NCBI RefSeq assembly: GCF_000443995.1
Contig: NZ_AUMC01000003.1
Span: forward strand, 248,001-312,000
Direction: 5' to 3'
Source of the DNA: Bacteriovorax sp. BAL6_X
Lineage (GTDB): Bacteria > Bdellovibrionota > Bacteriovoracia > Bacteriovoracales > Bacteriovoracaceae
DNA length: 64,000 nucleotides
The translations under genes were made by a program, and so were the position numbers. The notes beneath the pieces are model-generated. The model was given only the letters and a program-made list of their open reading frames with translations. It was not told the DNA's origin and did not search any database. Shown here piece after piece: positions 8,656 through 17,611 of the stretch. Within the stretch, counting starts at the first letter, position 1, and each line of letters starts with the position of its first letter.

Positions 8656-10238
8656 TACTTTCCAAATGTTGGAGCACCAGCGATATTTTCTTCGTAGAAA
8701 TTACCGAATGATCTCATTTGCTTGTGGAAGCTTATAGCTAATTCTTGTGCCTTAGCTGTGTAAGCACCTTGATCTTCCCATGATTTTTTTGGATTTAAAA
8801 TTGTGCTTGGAATTTCTCCTACAATTTTAGGAATATTCAGACCAAAGACTGGATCTTTTTCAGTTTCTACATTTTGTAGATTATTTGCCTGAATATTGCG
8901 AATGATTTGTCTTGTTATATTAAGAGGGAAGCGCTGACCTGTTCCATATGCACCACCGGTCCAACCAGTGTTTACCATCCAAACATTAAACCCTAGCTTG
9001 TCGATATACTCACCAAGAAGTTTTGCGTATTCGCTCGGGTGGCGAAGCATGAAAGGTGCTCCGAAGCATGAAGAGAAAGTTGCTGTTGGCTCTTTAACTC
9101 CTATTTCTGTTCCAGCAAGTTTCGCTGTATAACCTAGAACAAAGTAGAACATTGCTTGTTCTTTTGTCAGTTTCGCTACTGGTGGAAGAACTCCAAAGGC
9201 ATCTGCGGATAAGAAGAAAACATGTTTTGGAATATCTCCACGTGATGTCTTTTCTAGCTCAGAAATAAACTCTAGAGGGTAGGATGCACGACCATTTTCA
9301 GATAAGGACTTGTCGTAGAAATCAACTCGGCCCGTACTCTCATCAAGAACAACATTTTCTAGAAGTGCTCCAAAACGATTTGATGCTTCATAGATTTCAG
9401 GTTCACCTTCTTTGGAAAGTTTATATGTTTTAGCGTAACATCCACCTTCAAAATTGAAAGTTCCTGCTTCACTAATGCCATGCTCATCGTCACCAATTAG
9501 AAATGTTCCAGTATCTGTTGATAGAGTTGTTTTACCAGTTCCTGATAGACCAAAGAAGATTGAAACTTCTCCATTATCTAGGCGAGATGCTCCTGAGTGA
9601 GTTGGCATAATATTGGACTCTGGTAAAAGATAGTTCATTGCTGCAAACATACTCTTCTTGATTTCACCAGCGTAAAGTGTTCCTGCAATGATTGTAATCT
9701 TAGACTTTAGACAAGTAACGACAGCTGTCTCTGATCTTAGATCAAAGTCTGCGGGGTTAAGAAGAAGCTCTGGTGCATGCAGAATTGTGAAATCATTTTC
9801 GTTAAAGTCCCTTACTTTCTCTCGAAATAAGTGAGTTGAGAAAAGTGCGTGATTTGGATTTGTTGTAACAAGCCTTGCTCCAAGGTTGTGTACTTCATCT
9901 GCTCCTACACTTCTTTCTGTAATGAAGAGATCACGGTCTTTATTTAGATAATTAGTGACATGTGACTTTAGCTTAGCAAAAGTTTCTGGCGTCATTGCTT
10001 TAAAGTTATTATCCCACCATATTGTATTTTCTGTTGTCTCATCACGAACGATATAACGGTCATTGGCGCTACGCCCTGTATGTTTTCCTGTCTCAACAAC
10101 TAGGGCCCCATCTTTCGTTAATTTTCCGATGCCACGAGCTACCGTTTCTTGAATTAAAAAGCTTCTTGCGGAGTTTACAAATATCTTATTATTTGGTCGC
10201 TCCATATTAATTCCCATGTCTGTATAAAATTGCGTCAT
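8655..10238 (-). CDS. pckA: Phosphoenolpyruvate carboxykinase (ATP)
   Basis: The 527-residue product is full length for ATP-dependent PEP carboxykinase, which converts oxaloacetate and ATP to PEP, CO2 and ADP in gluconeogenesis. Visible motifs are the kinase-1a P-loop GLSGTGKTTLSTD (about residues 230-242), the following LIGDDEHG metal-binding stretch, and NFEGGCYAKT. The N-terminal region includes ETGKHTGRSANDRYIV, and late in the chain MVNTGWTGGAYGTG and PFMLRHP occur. The start at 10238 has an upstream GGAG. It heads a coupled operon with hemJ, DUF1653 and an acyltransferase. ppdK (58381) elsewhere in the window would supply a second PEP/pyruvate node. Confidence 0.97.
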   Translation of the reverse strand: MTQFYTDMGINMERPNNKIFVNSARSFLIQETVARGIGKLTKDGALVVETGKHTGRSANDRYIVRDETTENTIWWDNNFKAMTPETFAKLKSHVTNYLNKDRDLFITERSVGADEVHNLGARLVTTNPNHALFSTHLFREKVRDFNENDFTILHAPELLLNPADFDLRSETAVVTCLKSKITIIAGTLYAGEIKKSMFAAMNYLLPESNIMPTHSGASRLDNGEVSIFFGLSGTGKTTLSTDTGTFLIGDDEHGISEAGTFNFEGGCYAKTYKLSKEGEPEIYEASNRFGALLENVVLDESTGRVDFYDKSLSENGRASYPLEFISELEKTSRGDIPKHVFFLSADAFGVLPPVAKLTKEQAMFYFVLGYTAKLAGTEIGVKEPTATFSSCFGAPFMLRHPSEYAKLLGEYIDKLGFNVWMVNTGWTGGAYGTGQRFPLNITRQIIRNIQANNLQNVETEKDPVFGLNIPKIVGEIPSTILNPKKSWEDQGAYTAKAQELAISFHKQMRSFGNFYEENIAGAPTFGK

Positions 10239-10304
10239 ACATCATCTCCGGTTCGATTTTTACAGTCCATAATTATTCTTGTTCTTAGTTCTTTTATGCC
10301 TCTA

Positions 10305-10333
10305 AATATATGCTTTAAAAACTGTATTGATAA
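10305..10333 (-). promoter_or_regulatory. Candidate sigma-70 promoter for the pckA operon
   Basis: On the minus strand TTATCA (10328-10333) and TATATT (10305-10310) are separated by exactly 17 bases. The -10 matches 5/6 and the -35 4/6. The leader to the pckA ATG at 10238 would be about 60 bases and ends in a GGAG ribosome-binding site. Confidence 0.4.
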
Positions 10334-10469
10334 CCATTTTTATTCTAATTCAGTTCATATTTTTTAACGCTAGAAGTAGTCGGAACAGCGATTTTATAGT
10401 ATATTTTGGGGACTTATACACAATAGATATGATGCACTTAGTTGTGCTTTGAATTATAAGGAAGAAAAT

Positions 10470-13040
10470 ATGCAGCCATTATCATCTCGTGAGATCAGAG
10501 AGAGATTCCTAGATTACTTTGAAAAGATGGATCACTTAAAAATTAGTGCATCTTCAATCGTTCCTCAAAATGATCCGACACTACTTTTTATTAACTCTGG
10601 GATGGCCCCATTAAAAAATTATTTTCTTGGAAAGGAGACACCTCCGTCTCCAAGGCTAGCAAATTACCAACCTTGTATTCGCACTAAAGATATTGATGAT
10701 GTTGGTGATCGTCACCACTTAACAATTTTTGAAATGCTAGGTTCTTGGTCAATTGGTGACTATTACAAAGAAAGGGCCTGTAAGCTTGCTTATGATCTTC
10801 TTGTTCACGAGTTAAATTTTGATCCAAAAAGACTATATTTTACAGTTTACGGTGGAAATGAAGATTTAGGGATCAAACCAGATACTGAGTCAATTGAAGC
10901 ATGGAAGAAGTGTGGAGTTCCAGAGGACCACATTGTTGTACTAGGCGAAGATAACTTTTGGGGACCAGCTGGAGACCATGGACCATGTGGGCCATGTACT
11001 GAAGTATTCTATGATACTGGAGCAGAGTATGGGCCGGAATACAAACCAGGTGGACACTTTGATGATGTAAGTCGCTACATTGAAATCTGGAATGCCGGTG
11101 TATTTATGGAGCTTAATAAGAAGAAGGATGCAACATTTGAGCCTCTGCCTCTTAAATCTGTAGATACTGGATCTGGTCTTGAAAGACTTGCAATGGTGAT
11201 GAATGGCTGTGACTCTGTATATGAAACAGATCTTCTGGAACCTTTAATGAAGCTTTCAAAAGAACTTCTTGGAAAAAATACTGATGTTCAAACAGAACGA
11301 ATGATTTCTGATCATATGCGTGCAAGTATTATGATTCTTGCTGAAGGTGTAATGCCTGGAAATGAGGGGCAGGGGTATATTCCACGTCGTCTTATTCGAA
11401 AGTGTGTTGCTGCATGTATCTCAAGAGGCGTTAAGCCAAACTTTAAAAATCATATTCAAAAAACAATTGAAATGCTTGGAGATTTTTACCCTCAACTCAA
11501 GTCTGCTCGTGAAGCAATTATCTACAATATGGAACAAGAAATTAATGAATTTGTTCCAATTGTTGAAAATGGACTTAAAAAAATTGAAGAAGAATTATCA
11601 ACAAACTCAAAATCAAAAGAGTTATTTCCAGGGCATGTTGCTTTTGAACTTGTAACAACTCATGGACTTCCTTTAGAAGTAATTAAAGCTGAGCTTGCTT
11701 CAAAGAATATTGAATTTGCTGAAATCGAATATAACGAGTGCTATGAAGCTCACAGAAAAGCTTCTCGTGTAATCTCTCGTAAAAGTTCTGTAGGAGCTGA
11801 CCAAGAAAGAATTGAACTAGAATTTATAGAAGTTGCTGATACTAAATTTACAGGTTACGACTCACTAGAAACAGATAGTGAAATTCTAAAGATATACCGT
11901 ACAGAAGATGAAGTTTATTTTGCAACAATGGAAACACCATTTTATGGAGAGTCAGGTGGGCAGGCCGGAGATATTGGAATGGCCAGAACTTCAACTGGTG
12001 AAATTCAGATTATCGATACGATGAAAGTGAAGAATACACATGTTCATATCGCTAAGATTATTTCTGGAGAAATTGAGACAGGTGAAAAAATTGAATTAAT
12101 CGTTGATGGTGAAAATAGAAAAGCGTCGATGAGAAATCACTCGGCAACACACTTACTACATGCAGCTCTTCACGAAGTTATTGGTAAGCATGCAATTCAA
12201 AAAGGCTCTATGGTTACTGCTGAGCGCTTACGTTTTGACTTCCAAAACCCACAGGCTGTTTCTGCGGCCGAGCTGGCCAAGGTTGAAGCACTTGTTAACA
12301 AGTGGATAATGCAAAACGACTCACGTACAACAAAGCTTTGTTCTTATGAAGAAGCAATTGATAGCGGAGCAATGGCATTATTTGGTGAAAAATATGATAG
12401 TGATGTTCGTGTTATCGCTTTTGGGAAAGACAGTGTTGAGCTTTGTGGAGGAACTCACGTTGGTCGCACTGGAGATATTGGATTATTCGTTATTACATCT
12501 GAGACTTCTGTTGCAAAAGGGATTCGTCGTATCGAGGCCGTAACAGGAACTGCTGCTGTGAGAGTTATGCAAGAAAGATCGGCCCTTTTAAATGCTGCTG
12601 CAAAAGAGTTGAGTACTAAACCTTCAGATGTACCAGCTCGTATTAAAGATCTTCGCTCAGAGATGAAAAAGAAGATTAAAGAAGCGAGTGAGAAGGCCGC
12701 AAGGAATGGCACAACTAATTTCACAAAAGAAGTTAAGCGTGATTACGAAGGCTTTAAAATGTTAGCTGCGACACTTGAAGCAGATGCTAAGGCCGTAAAA
12801 GAACTAGGTGATAATTTAATTAATAAGGGCGAGGTACAAATTGTGTGTCTTCTTTCCAAAGACGATAAAGGAATGAAATCATTTGTATGGTCTAACTCAG
12901 ACGTTAAGGCCGGTGACTTCCTAAAAAAGATCCTGGAGCCAGTATCAGGCCGTGGTGGTGGACGTCCTAACTTTGCTCAAGGTGGAGCTCCTGATGAAAA
13001 TGCAGGAGTCCAAGTGCTTGAATTTATTGAGAAAATGTAA
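10470..13040 (+). CDS. alaS: Alanyl-tRNA synthetase
   Basis: The 856-residue product covers all AlaRS domains. The class II aminoacylation core contains NDPTLLFINSGMAPLKNYFLG and FEMLGSWSIGDYYK. The editing domain has the zinc-type site HSATHLLHAALHEV (about residue 560) and CGGTHVGRTGDIG (about residue 657). A C-terminal C-Ala domain ends in GGRGGGRPNFAQGGA. A frame extension to a TTG at 10449 exists, but AAGGAAG at 10458-10464 sits 5 bases before the ATG at 10470, and the family N-terminus (SSREIRERFLDYFE) begins there. A -10-like TATGAT lies at 10428. It charges tRNA-Ala and hydrolyses mischarged Ser or Gly. Confidence 0.97.
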   Translation: MQPLSSREIRERFLDYFEKMDHLKISASSIVPQNDPTLLFINSGMAPLKNYFLGKETPPSPRLANYQPCIRTKDIDDVGDRHHLTIFEMLGSWSIGDYYKERACKLAYDLLVHELNFDPKRLYFTVYGGNEDLGIKPDTESIEAWKKCGVPEDHIVVLGEDNFWGPAGDHGPCGPCTEVFYDTGAEYGPEYKPGGHFDDVSRYIEIWNAGVFMELNKKKDATFEPLPLKSVDTGSGLERLAMVMNGCDSVYETDLLEPLMKLSKELLGKNTDVQTERMISDHMRASIMILAEGVMPGNEGQGYIPRRLIRKCVAACISRGVKPNFKNHIQKTIEMLGDFYPQLKSAREAIIYNMEQEINEFVPIVENGLKKIEEELSTNSKSKELFPGHVAFELVTTHGLPLEVIKAELASKNIEFAEIEYNECYEAHRKASRVISRKSSVGADQERIELEFIEVADTKFTGYDSLETDSEILKIYRTEDEVYFATMETPFYGESGGQAGDIGMARTSTGEIQIIDTMKVKNTHVHIAKIISGEIETGEKIELIVDGENRKASMRNHSATHLLHAALHEVIGKHAIQKGSMVTAERLRFDFQNPQAVSAAELAKVEALVNKWIMQNDSRTTKLCSYEEAIDSGAMALFGEKYDSDVRVIAFGKDSVELCGGTHVGRTGDIGLFVITSETSVAKGIRRIEAVTGTAAVRVMQERSALLNAAAKELSTKPSDVPARIKDLRSEMKKKIKEASEKAARNGTTNFTKEVKRDYEGFKMLAATLEADAKAVKELGDNLINKGEVQIVCLLSKDDKGMKSFVWSNSDVKAGDFLKKILEPVSGRGGGRPNFAQGGAPDENAGVQVLEFIEKM

Positions 13041-13053
13041 TTCTGTTCAAAAT

Positions 13054-13080
13054 AGACACGGGTTCAAAGAACCTGTGTCT
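13054..13080 (+). terminator. Hairpin after alaS
   Basis: A 12-bp stem (13054-13065 with 13069-13080, one G-T pair) and a 3-base loop lie 14 bases past the alaS stop. The following tract (AATTTCC) has few T residues, so intrinsic termination may be weak. Confidence 0.55.
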
Positions 13081-13176
13081 AATTTCCTAACATCCCTATA
13101 CTTAATTTCAATCCATAGTCGTTAGCAAGACATTCTGGTGTATAAAGAATCTGTCTTAAATTTATGGAGTGTAGAC

Positions 13177-13530
13177 GTGATTAAAACTATATTACCAACA
13201 GATGCTCTTTCTCGTGAGCTTCGTCGCTTAACAATGCAACTTGAACTTATTGAAAATCATCTAGATGCTGCTGAGATAGAAGAGAAAAGAGAAATTGTTG
13301 AAAAATCCATTATTCTTAAGATGAGTGATATGACCTCATCAAATATTAACTACCTTGGCAAGCTTAAGGGAGTTAGAAAAACTAGCCTAAAGAAACGTTT
13401 CGTTCAGGCCGAAATTAACTTACTAAGTAAGGGAATTGGCCGTTTTCCACAAAAAAATGAATTACGCTTAAAAGTGATCAAAGATCGTTTTGATGGTGTT
13501 GTTCATCGATTCAATAAAATTTCTGCATAA
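13177..13530 (+). CDS. Small helical cytoplasmic protein, unknown function
   Basis: A GTG at 13177 preceded by GGAG at 13166-13169 (7-base spacing) is the best start, giving 117 residues; the frame is open back to a GTG at 13138 without a good ribosome-binding site. The protein is highly charged and predicted all-helical (SRELRRLTMQLELIENHL, AAEIEEKREIVEKS), with a Lys/Arg-rich second half (GVRKTSLKKRFVQAE). There are no cysteines, signal peptide or membrane segment. I recognise no family. Its separate position after the alaS hairpin suggests its own transcription unit. Confidence 0.6.
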   Translation: MIKTILPTDALSRELRRLTMQLELIENHLDAAEIEEKREIVEKSIILKMSDMTSSNINYLGKLKGVRKTSLKKRFVQAEINLLSKGIGRFPQKNELRLKVIKDRFDGVVHRFNKISA

Positions 13531-13595
13531 CCTGTTCATAATTAAGTATTTGTTAACTTTGCTCCGAAATAATCTTGAGAGATTTGGAGTAAATT

Positions 13596-13895
13596 ATGAG
13601 AGATTATGATCCTAGAGTTTCATTTGCACAGAAGGTAGTTGTGGCCATCCACTACACACGAGAACAACGCTCGCATGTAAACGATGTCTTCTACTTCTCT
13701 TCTCTAAAACACTTAGATAAGGCCTATCTTGATGCTAATATTATACCTATTGATATTGCGGAGAAGATTCGTGAGGGGTGGGTTGAGTGCTACAAGAGCA
13801 TTTGCCAAGAGTCTTTTAGCTTAAGCGATAAGGCCAAGAAGCATCTCAGGTTTTGGAGTGAATTGCTTACGCTGCCTAATGAAAGTATGCATTAA
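13596..13895 (+). CDS. Small protein of unknown function
   Basis: A 99-residue product whose ATG follows a GGAG (TTTGGAGTAAATT). The sequence is mixed helical with many aromatic and charged residues (VVVAIHYTREQRSHVNDVFYF, EKIREGWVECYKSICQE). No export signal or known motif is seen. A TCCGAAAT word at 13563-13570 with TAAG 16 bases upstream loosely resembles the FliA-type elements seen elsewhere in the window. The stop overlaps that of the convergent histidine kinase by 4 bases (TTAA). Confidence 0.6.
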   Translation: MRDYDPRVSFAQKVVVAIHYTREQRSHVNDVFYFSSLKHLDKAYLDANIIPIDIAEKIREGWVECYKSICQESFSLSDKAKKHLRFWSELLTLPNESMH

Positions 13896-15127
13896 TTCTT
13901 TGCGACTTGAAATGATAGCGACACTCTCGTTCCGATGTTGACGTCTGAGATGACTTTAATTTTTCCATTTGAAAAGTCTGTAAAGTATTTGACGATAGGA
14001 AGTCCGTAACCTGTACCTATTTTACCCTTACTTCCAAGGCGACTTGTTTTTCTATCAAAATGAAAGAGGCCTTCAATGATATCTTTAGGTATCCCTATTC
14101 CTTTATCAACGATGTCGATATAGAGGTGGCCAGCATCTTCATAAAGTTTAATGAGAATATCTTGTCCCTCATAGCTAAACTTAATGGCGTTTGAAATTAA
14201 ATTACTAAGTATATGATCGAAGAAAATCTTCTGTTCGCAAAAAAATCCGCTATTTGTTCGAATATCAAAATGGAGTTTAAGGTCTTTATCATTTAAAAGC
14301 TTAAAGTGTTGCTCAGAATAATCCTTGATTAACTTCGGATAAATAATACTCTTTTCTGTAAGAAGGCTTTCAGAATCCAGTTGAAAGCTTCTAACATTAG
14401 AAATAATTTCCTGTACTTTCTTAAGAGAGTTATTAATTTGTGTATAAGAAGAGTCATCAATAACACTTTTTCTGAGTAAGCTAGAAATCTTAAGCTTTAG
14501 AATTGTAACAGGATTTGAGAGGTCATGTAATACTACATGAAGTAGCGTATCAAGCTGTTTATTAGAAAGTGCTAGTTTTAGTCGTGAATTCGACTCAAGC
14601 CAAACGTAGAAGAAGAAATAAATTGTCGTAAGGATTGAGAATTGTACAATATTAAACTTCAACAGTGTGTAGTATTGTATAGGCGTTAGTGGGTAAGAGA
14701 GAGAGCTAATGGTATGATCGAGTATAAAAAAAGATGCAAACGTTGAGATCATAGCAAGCACTCCAAAGAGAAGACCTGAGCGCTTATAGAAGACTCCAAA
14801 GAAAATTGGTGTTCCTGTAATCCAGAGGATCCCTGGTGACTTAACTCCTCCAAAAGTAAAAACTATAATTATCATGATAAAGACTGAAGGGAGAACACAG
14901 ATGGCCTTGGCGAGCCTATGCTTACCTAGGAAACATGAAATGATAAAAAGTGATACCTGCCCAGCTGTATATGTGTAAAAGAACTCTTTTGGAATTTTGT
15001 GAAAGAGAACTTGTGGGTAAGCTATATAGTAATAGCAAACAGTTACTGAAGCTAAAATCAGTGTAAAAATAATCAGATAGCGCTGAATAAGGAATTCGCG
15101 TTTATAACTTAATTTCATTTGGGCCAC
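13892..15127 (-). CDS. Membrane-bound sensor histidine kinase (orphan)
   Basis: A 411-residue protein with about six N-terminal membrane helices (roughly residues 12-180) forming an integral membrane sensor. A dimerisation/phosphoacceptor helix follows with the H-box LLHVVLHDLSNPVTILK (His near residue 198). The HATPase domain has N-box HILSNLISNAIKFS, G1 VDKGIGIP, F-box FHFDRKTSRLGSKG and G2 GTGYGLPIV. All boxes look intact, so it should be active. No receiver or response-regulator gene is adjacent, so the partner is unknown. The start is a GTG at 15127 or the ATG at 15118; neither has a clear ribosome-binding site. It lies downstream of the tRNA-fMet array on the same strand, so read-through could feed it. 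Confidence 0.88.
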   Translation of the reverse strand: MAQMKLSYKREFLIQRYLIIFTLILASVTVCYYYIAYPQVLFHKIPKEFFYTYTAGQVSLFIISCFLGKHRLAKAICVLPSVFIMIIIVFTFGGVKSPGILWITGTPIFFGVFYKRSGLLFGVLAMISTFASFFILDHTISSLSYPLTPIQYYTLLKFNIVQFSILTTIYFFFYVWLESNSRLKLALSNKQLDTLLHVVLHDLSNPVTILKLKISSLLRKSVIDDSSYTQINNSLKKVQEIISNVRSFQLDSESLLTEKSIIYPKLIKDYSEQHFKLLNDKDLKLHFDIRTNSGFFCEQKIFFDHILSNLISNAIKFSYEGQDILIKLYEDAGHLYIDIVDKGIGIPKDIIEGLFHFDRKTSRLGSKGKIGTGYGLPIVKYFTDFSNGKIKVISDVNIGTRVSLSFQVAKN

Positions 15128-15171
15128 AATAGTTCAAAAGAACATCTTATTCCATTAAAGTGAAATTTATT

Positions 15172-15491
15172 TATGGTAAATGACTGGATTTTTTAAGTAA
15201 GGAATTGGTTGCGGGTTGTCCCTGCGTTCATGAAGCGAAGCTTTATGACGCTGAGGAGCTTAATATGCAAAATTTAAAAACAAGCGTTAGCGCCAGTTTT
15301 TAAATGACGGTATATATGGTAAATGACTGGATTTTTTAAGTAAGGAATTGGTTGCGGGTTGTCCCTGCGTTCATGAAGCGAAGCTTTATGACGCTGAGGA
15401 GCTTAATATGCAAAATTTAAAAACAAGCGTTAGCGCCAGTTTTTAAATGACGGTATATATGGTAAATGACTGGATTTTTTAAGTAAGGAAT

Positions 15492-15501
<10 letters not shown>
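15172..15501 (-). repeat. Tandem 143-bp repeat derived from the tRNA-fMet 3' end (2.3 copies)
   Basis: Two identical 143-base units (15172-15314 and 15315-15457) are followed by the first 44 bases of a third (15458-15501), which runs into the real tRNA gene. Read on the minus strand, each junction contains CCCGCAACCA, the last 10 bases of the tRNA including CCA, plus its trailer. These copies lie at 15206-15215 and 15349-15358; the genuine end is 15492-15501. Each unit also holds two hairpins. One is a terminator-like stem of 10 bp followed by T residues (15272-15305, 15415-15448). The other is a bulged hairpin GCGT-T-CATGAAGC/GCTTTATG-ACGC (15224-15251, 15367-15394). Perfect identity implies recent duplication or continuing homogenisation. 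Confidence 0.95.
15415..15448 (-). terminator. Terminator-like hairpin in the repeat unit, 44 bases after tRNA-fMet
   Basis: ATTTAAAAAC pairs with GTTTTTAAAT over 10 bp, topped by a 2x2 internal loop and a GCG/CGC stem with a CTAA loop. On the minus strand it is followed by further T residues. An identical copy is at 15272-15305. The tRNA transcript could end at the first copy, or read on and give processed repeat RNA. Confidence 0.6.
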
Positions 15502-15567
<66 letters not shown>

Positions 15568-15580
15568 ACAAAGTAAAATC

Positions 15581-15609
15581 AATATATTATCAGAAAGGTC
15601 TTATGTCAA
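15581..15609 (-). promoter_or_regulatory. Strong sigma-70 promoter of tRNA-fMet
   Basis: A consensus TTGACA (minus strand, 15604-15609) lies exactly 17 bases from TATATT (15581-15586); the predicted start is about 6-8 bases before the tRNA 5' end at 15567. The -35 box overlaps one arm of an inverted repeat, TTATGTC (15601-15607) / GACATAA (15623-15629), which might be an operator or only an accident of AT-rich DNA. Confidence 0.85.
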
Positions 15610-15634
15610 ATTAAATTTGTCAGACATAAATTAC

Positions 15635-15661
15635 TAAAATTTCTAGAAGACGCTCCGATAT
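15635..15661 (+). promoter_or_regulatory. Candidate FliA-type promoter for the 15711 gene
   Basis: TAAA (15635-15638), a 15-base spacer and TCCGATAT (15654-15661) match the sigma-28 layout TAAA-N15-GCCGATAA at 4/4 and 6/8 positions. The leader to the ATG at 15711 would be about 40 bases and contains TTTTGGAG as ribosome-binding site. Confidence 0.45.
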
Positions 15662-15710
15662 GAACTCTGTATGAGGGATGTTAAAAAATAAAATTTTTGG
15701 AGTTTAGAAG

Positions 15711-16013
15711 ATGGAAATGCAAAATCATAGCAAGCTAACGATTGATATCGATACTACAGAGCTTACACCTGCACAACTTCGCGCGATTAAAACAATTAAT
15801 ATGCTGATGGCCCATATTGTGACGACGGAAGATGAAGCGGACTTTTTTGATGGTACTGCTGAGGTTATGAGAATTTGTGCTTCACTAGTTAAACAGTCCA
15901 AATTTTGCCAAGGCAATTCTTCAATTCCATACGGTGATCAAGCATTGGAGTTTTCAATTGAGCTACTAACTGAACTAATGGAATCTTCTTCAGTTGTAAA
16001 ATATGATAATTAA
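15711..16013 (+). CDS. Small acidic protein of unknown function
   Basis: A 100-residue product with a good Shine-Dalgarno (GGAG, 9 bases before the ATG). After a short polar N-terminus it is predicted helical (LTPAQLRAIKTINMLMAHIV, EVMRICASLVKQ, ALEFSIELLTELMES) and acidic overall. It has no export signal or membrane segment. Two cysteines are not in a metal-binding arrangement. It is monocistronic, with a FliA-like promoter in front and a strong terminator behind, which argues that it is a real gene. No family recognised. Confidence 0.65.
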   Translation: MEMQNHSKLTIDIDTTELTPAQLRAIKTINMLMAHIVTTEDEADFFDGTAEVMRICASLVKQSKFCQGNSSIPYGDQALEFSIELLTELMESSSVVKYDN

Positions 16014-16033
16014 AAGAGTAGATATTTTGTTAG

Positions 16034-16063
16034 AAAAGGGCCTGCAGAGGGCCCTTTTTTTTT
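16034..16063 (+). terminator. Intrinsic terminator after the 15711 gene
   Basis: AAAAGGGCC (16034-16042) pairs with GGCCCTTTT (16050-16058), followed by an uninterrupted T run. A classical Rho-independent terminator. Confidence 0.92.
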
Positions 16064-16115
16064 GTGTAAATATTAGCTATAAAGGACTGTGAACTTTTAT
16101 AATTAGGCTTTTAAA

Positions 16116-17132
16116 ATGAGTGACTCAAGTAAAAAGAAAATTTGTCTTACTGGTGTTAAACCAACAGGAATGCCACATTTAGGAAACTATATTGGCGCTA
16201 TCAAACCAGCAATTGAAAATGTGAAGAATTCTGAAATGAATGGATACTTTTTTATTGCGGATTATCACTCGCTAATTACAGTTCATGACGGTGAGACTTT
16301 ACGTAACGATATTTACGAAGTTGCTGCAACTTGGTTAGCAGCAGGTCTTGATCCTGAAAAGGCCGTTCTTTATAAGCAAAGTGACATTCCTGAGATTACA
16401 GAACTTAACTGGATTATTTCTTGTTTTGCTTCTAAGGGTTTAATGAACCGTGCTCACGCATATAAAGCTAAAAAAGATAAAAATGCTGAAGAGAATCGTG
16501 ATGAGGACTTTGGAATTAATATAGGCCTATTCTCGTATCCTGTTCTTATGGCCGCAGATATTCTTTTTATGAATACGAATTATGTTCCAGTAGGTGAGGA
16601 TCAACTTCAGCATATCGAGATTGCCCGTGATATCGCTTCAAGTTTTAATCATAAATATGGTGATCTCCTAACACTTCCAGAAGCTATTGTAAGTAAGGAA
16701 GAAGTGAAGCTGCTTCCTGGTCTTGATGGCCGTAAGATGAGTAAGTCATATGGTAATCATATTCCTTGTTTTGTTCCTGAGAAGAAATTAAAGAAGATGA
16801 TTAATAAGATTACGACAGACTCAACTCCACCAGAGGCTCCAAAGAATCCTGATGATTCTTTAATTTTTGATATCTATAAATTCTTTGCTACCAAAGAAGA
16901 GCAAGATGCCTTAGCAAAACGCTACCAAGAAGGAATTGGATGGGGTTATGCTAAGCTTGAGCTTTTTGAAATCGTAAATCGTGAGATGAAAGAAGCTCGT
17001 GGAAAATACGATGCTCTTATGGCCGATAAATCTCAAATTGATAAGATTCTAGCTGAAGGTGCTGCAAAGGTTCGTCCAATTGCTCAAGAGAACCTAAGAC
17101 GAATTAAGAAGGCCATTGGCGTTTCTAATTAA
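16116..17132 (+). CDS. trpS: Tryptophanyl-tRNA synthetase
   Basis: A 338-residue class I synthetase of normal bacterial TrpRS length. The HIGH-region is PTGMPHLGNYIGA near residue 14-26, with the Trp-specific NYIGA. The KMSKS loop is GRKMSKSYGNHIP near residue 204. LFSYPVLMAADILFM and VPVGEDQLQHIEIARDIA are characteristic of TrpRS. It charges tRNA-Trp with tryptophan in the cytoplasm. The next gene (rlmH) is convergent with only 5 bases between the stops. Confidence 0.97.
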   Translation: MSDSSKKKICLTGVKPTGMPHLGNYIGAIKPAIENVKNSEMNGYFFIADYHSLITVHDGETLRNDIYEVAATWLAAGLDPEKAVLYKQSDIPEITELNWIISCFASKGLMNRAHAYKAKKDKNAEENRDEDFGINIGLFSYPVLMAADILFMNTNYVPVGEDQLQHIEIARDIASSFNHKYGDLLTLPEAIVSKEEVKLLPGLDGRKMSKSYGNHIPCFVPEKKLKKMINKITTDSTPPEAPKNPDDSLIFDIYKFFATKEEQDALAKRYQEGIGWGYAKLELFEIVNREMKEARGKYDALMADKSQIDKILAEGAAKVRPIAQENLRRIKKAIGVSN

Positions 17133-17137
17133 ATCTT

Positions 17138-17605
17138 TTAGTTCTTATGGTAAGGGTGGTCTTGCTTGATCGTCTGCGCTCGATATATTTGCTCAATAAG
17201 AACAAGTCGTGCAATTTTATGAGGGAATGTCATTGGAGAAAGGGAGAGTTGATAATCAACTGTCTTTAGAAATTCTTTTGGAAAGCCTGCCGCTCCACCG
17301 ATTAAGAAGCAAACACCTTTTTGCTGAGTTTCAATAACATTATAGATAAACTTACTTAGCTTTTCACTATCACAAGTTTTCCCATGCTCAGTCATGGCAA
17401 CGATATGTTGGTTTCCAAACTTAGCTTTTATAGATTCGACTTTATTTAGAAGTTCTTTTAGTTCAAGATCGATATTTTCTTGATGGCCTTTACATTCGTG
17501 GATGTGAAGTTTTGGGAAGTTAATTCGCTTTAAGTATTCACTTTCAAGCGCGATAAGATGCTTATCCTTTAACTTCCCAATGACAATAACGTGATTGTCT
17601 TTCAT
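17138..17605 (-). CDS. rlmH: 23S rRNA (pseudouridine-1915-N3)-methyltransferase RlmH
   Basis: A 155-residue SPOUT methyltransferase. The C-terminal trefoil-knot region is visible: FLIGGAAGFPKEF (SAM-binding loop), LSLSPMTFPHKIARLVLIEQIYRAQTI and the diagnostic C-terminus HPYHK. N-terminal VIGKLKDKHLIALESEYLKRI also fits. It methylates pseudouridine 1915 in helix 69 of 23S rRNA using SAM. It lies 6 bases after the rsfS stop as the last gene of the obgE-rsfS-rlmH string; the rsfS-rlmH neighbourhood is conserved in many bacteria. Confidence 0.95.
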   Translation of the reverse strand: MKDNHVIVIGKLKDKHLIALESEYLKRINFPKLHIHECKGHQENIDLELKELLNKVESIKAKFGNQHIVAMTEHGKTCDSEKLSKFIYNVIETQQKGVCFLIGGAAGFPKEFLKTVDYQLSLSPMTFPHKIARLVLIEQIYRAQTIKQDHPYHKN

Positions 17606-17611
17606 GGATTA

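Noticed and set aside
15272-15305. Integron attC site in the repeat unit (AACAAGCGTTAG...)
   Set aside because: The core words do not match GTTRRRY/RYYYAAC on both arms, and no integrase gene is present; the terminator-like hairpin explains the symmetry.
17032-17039. GCCGATAA in trpS as a promoter
   Set aside because: It encodes Ala-Asp-Lys inside trpS and no plus-strand gene follows.
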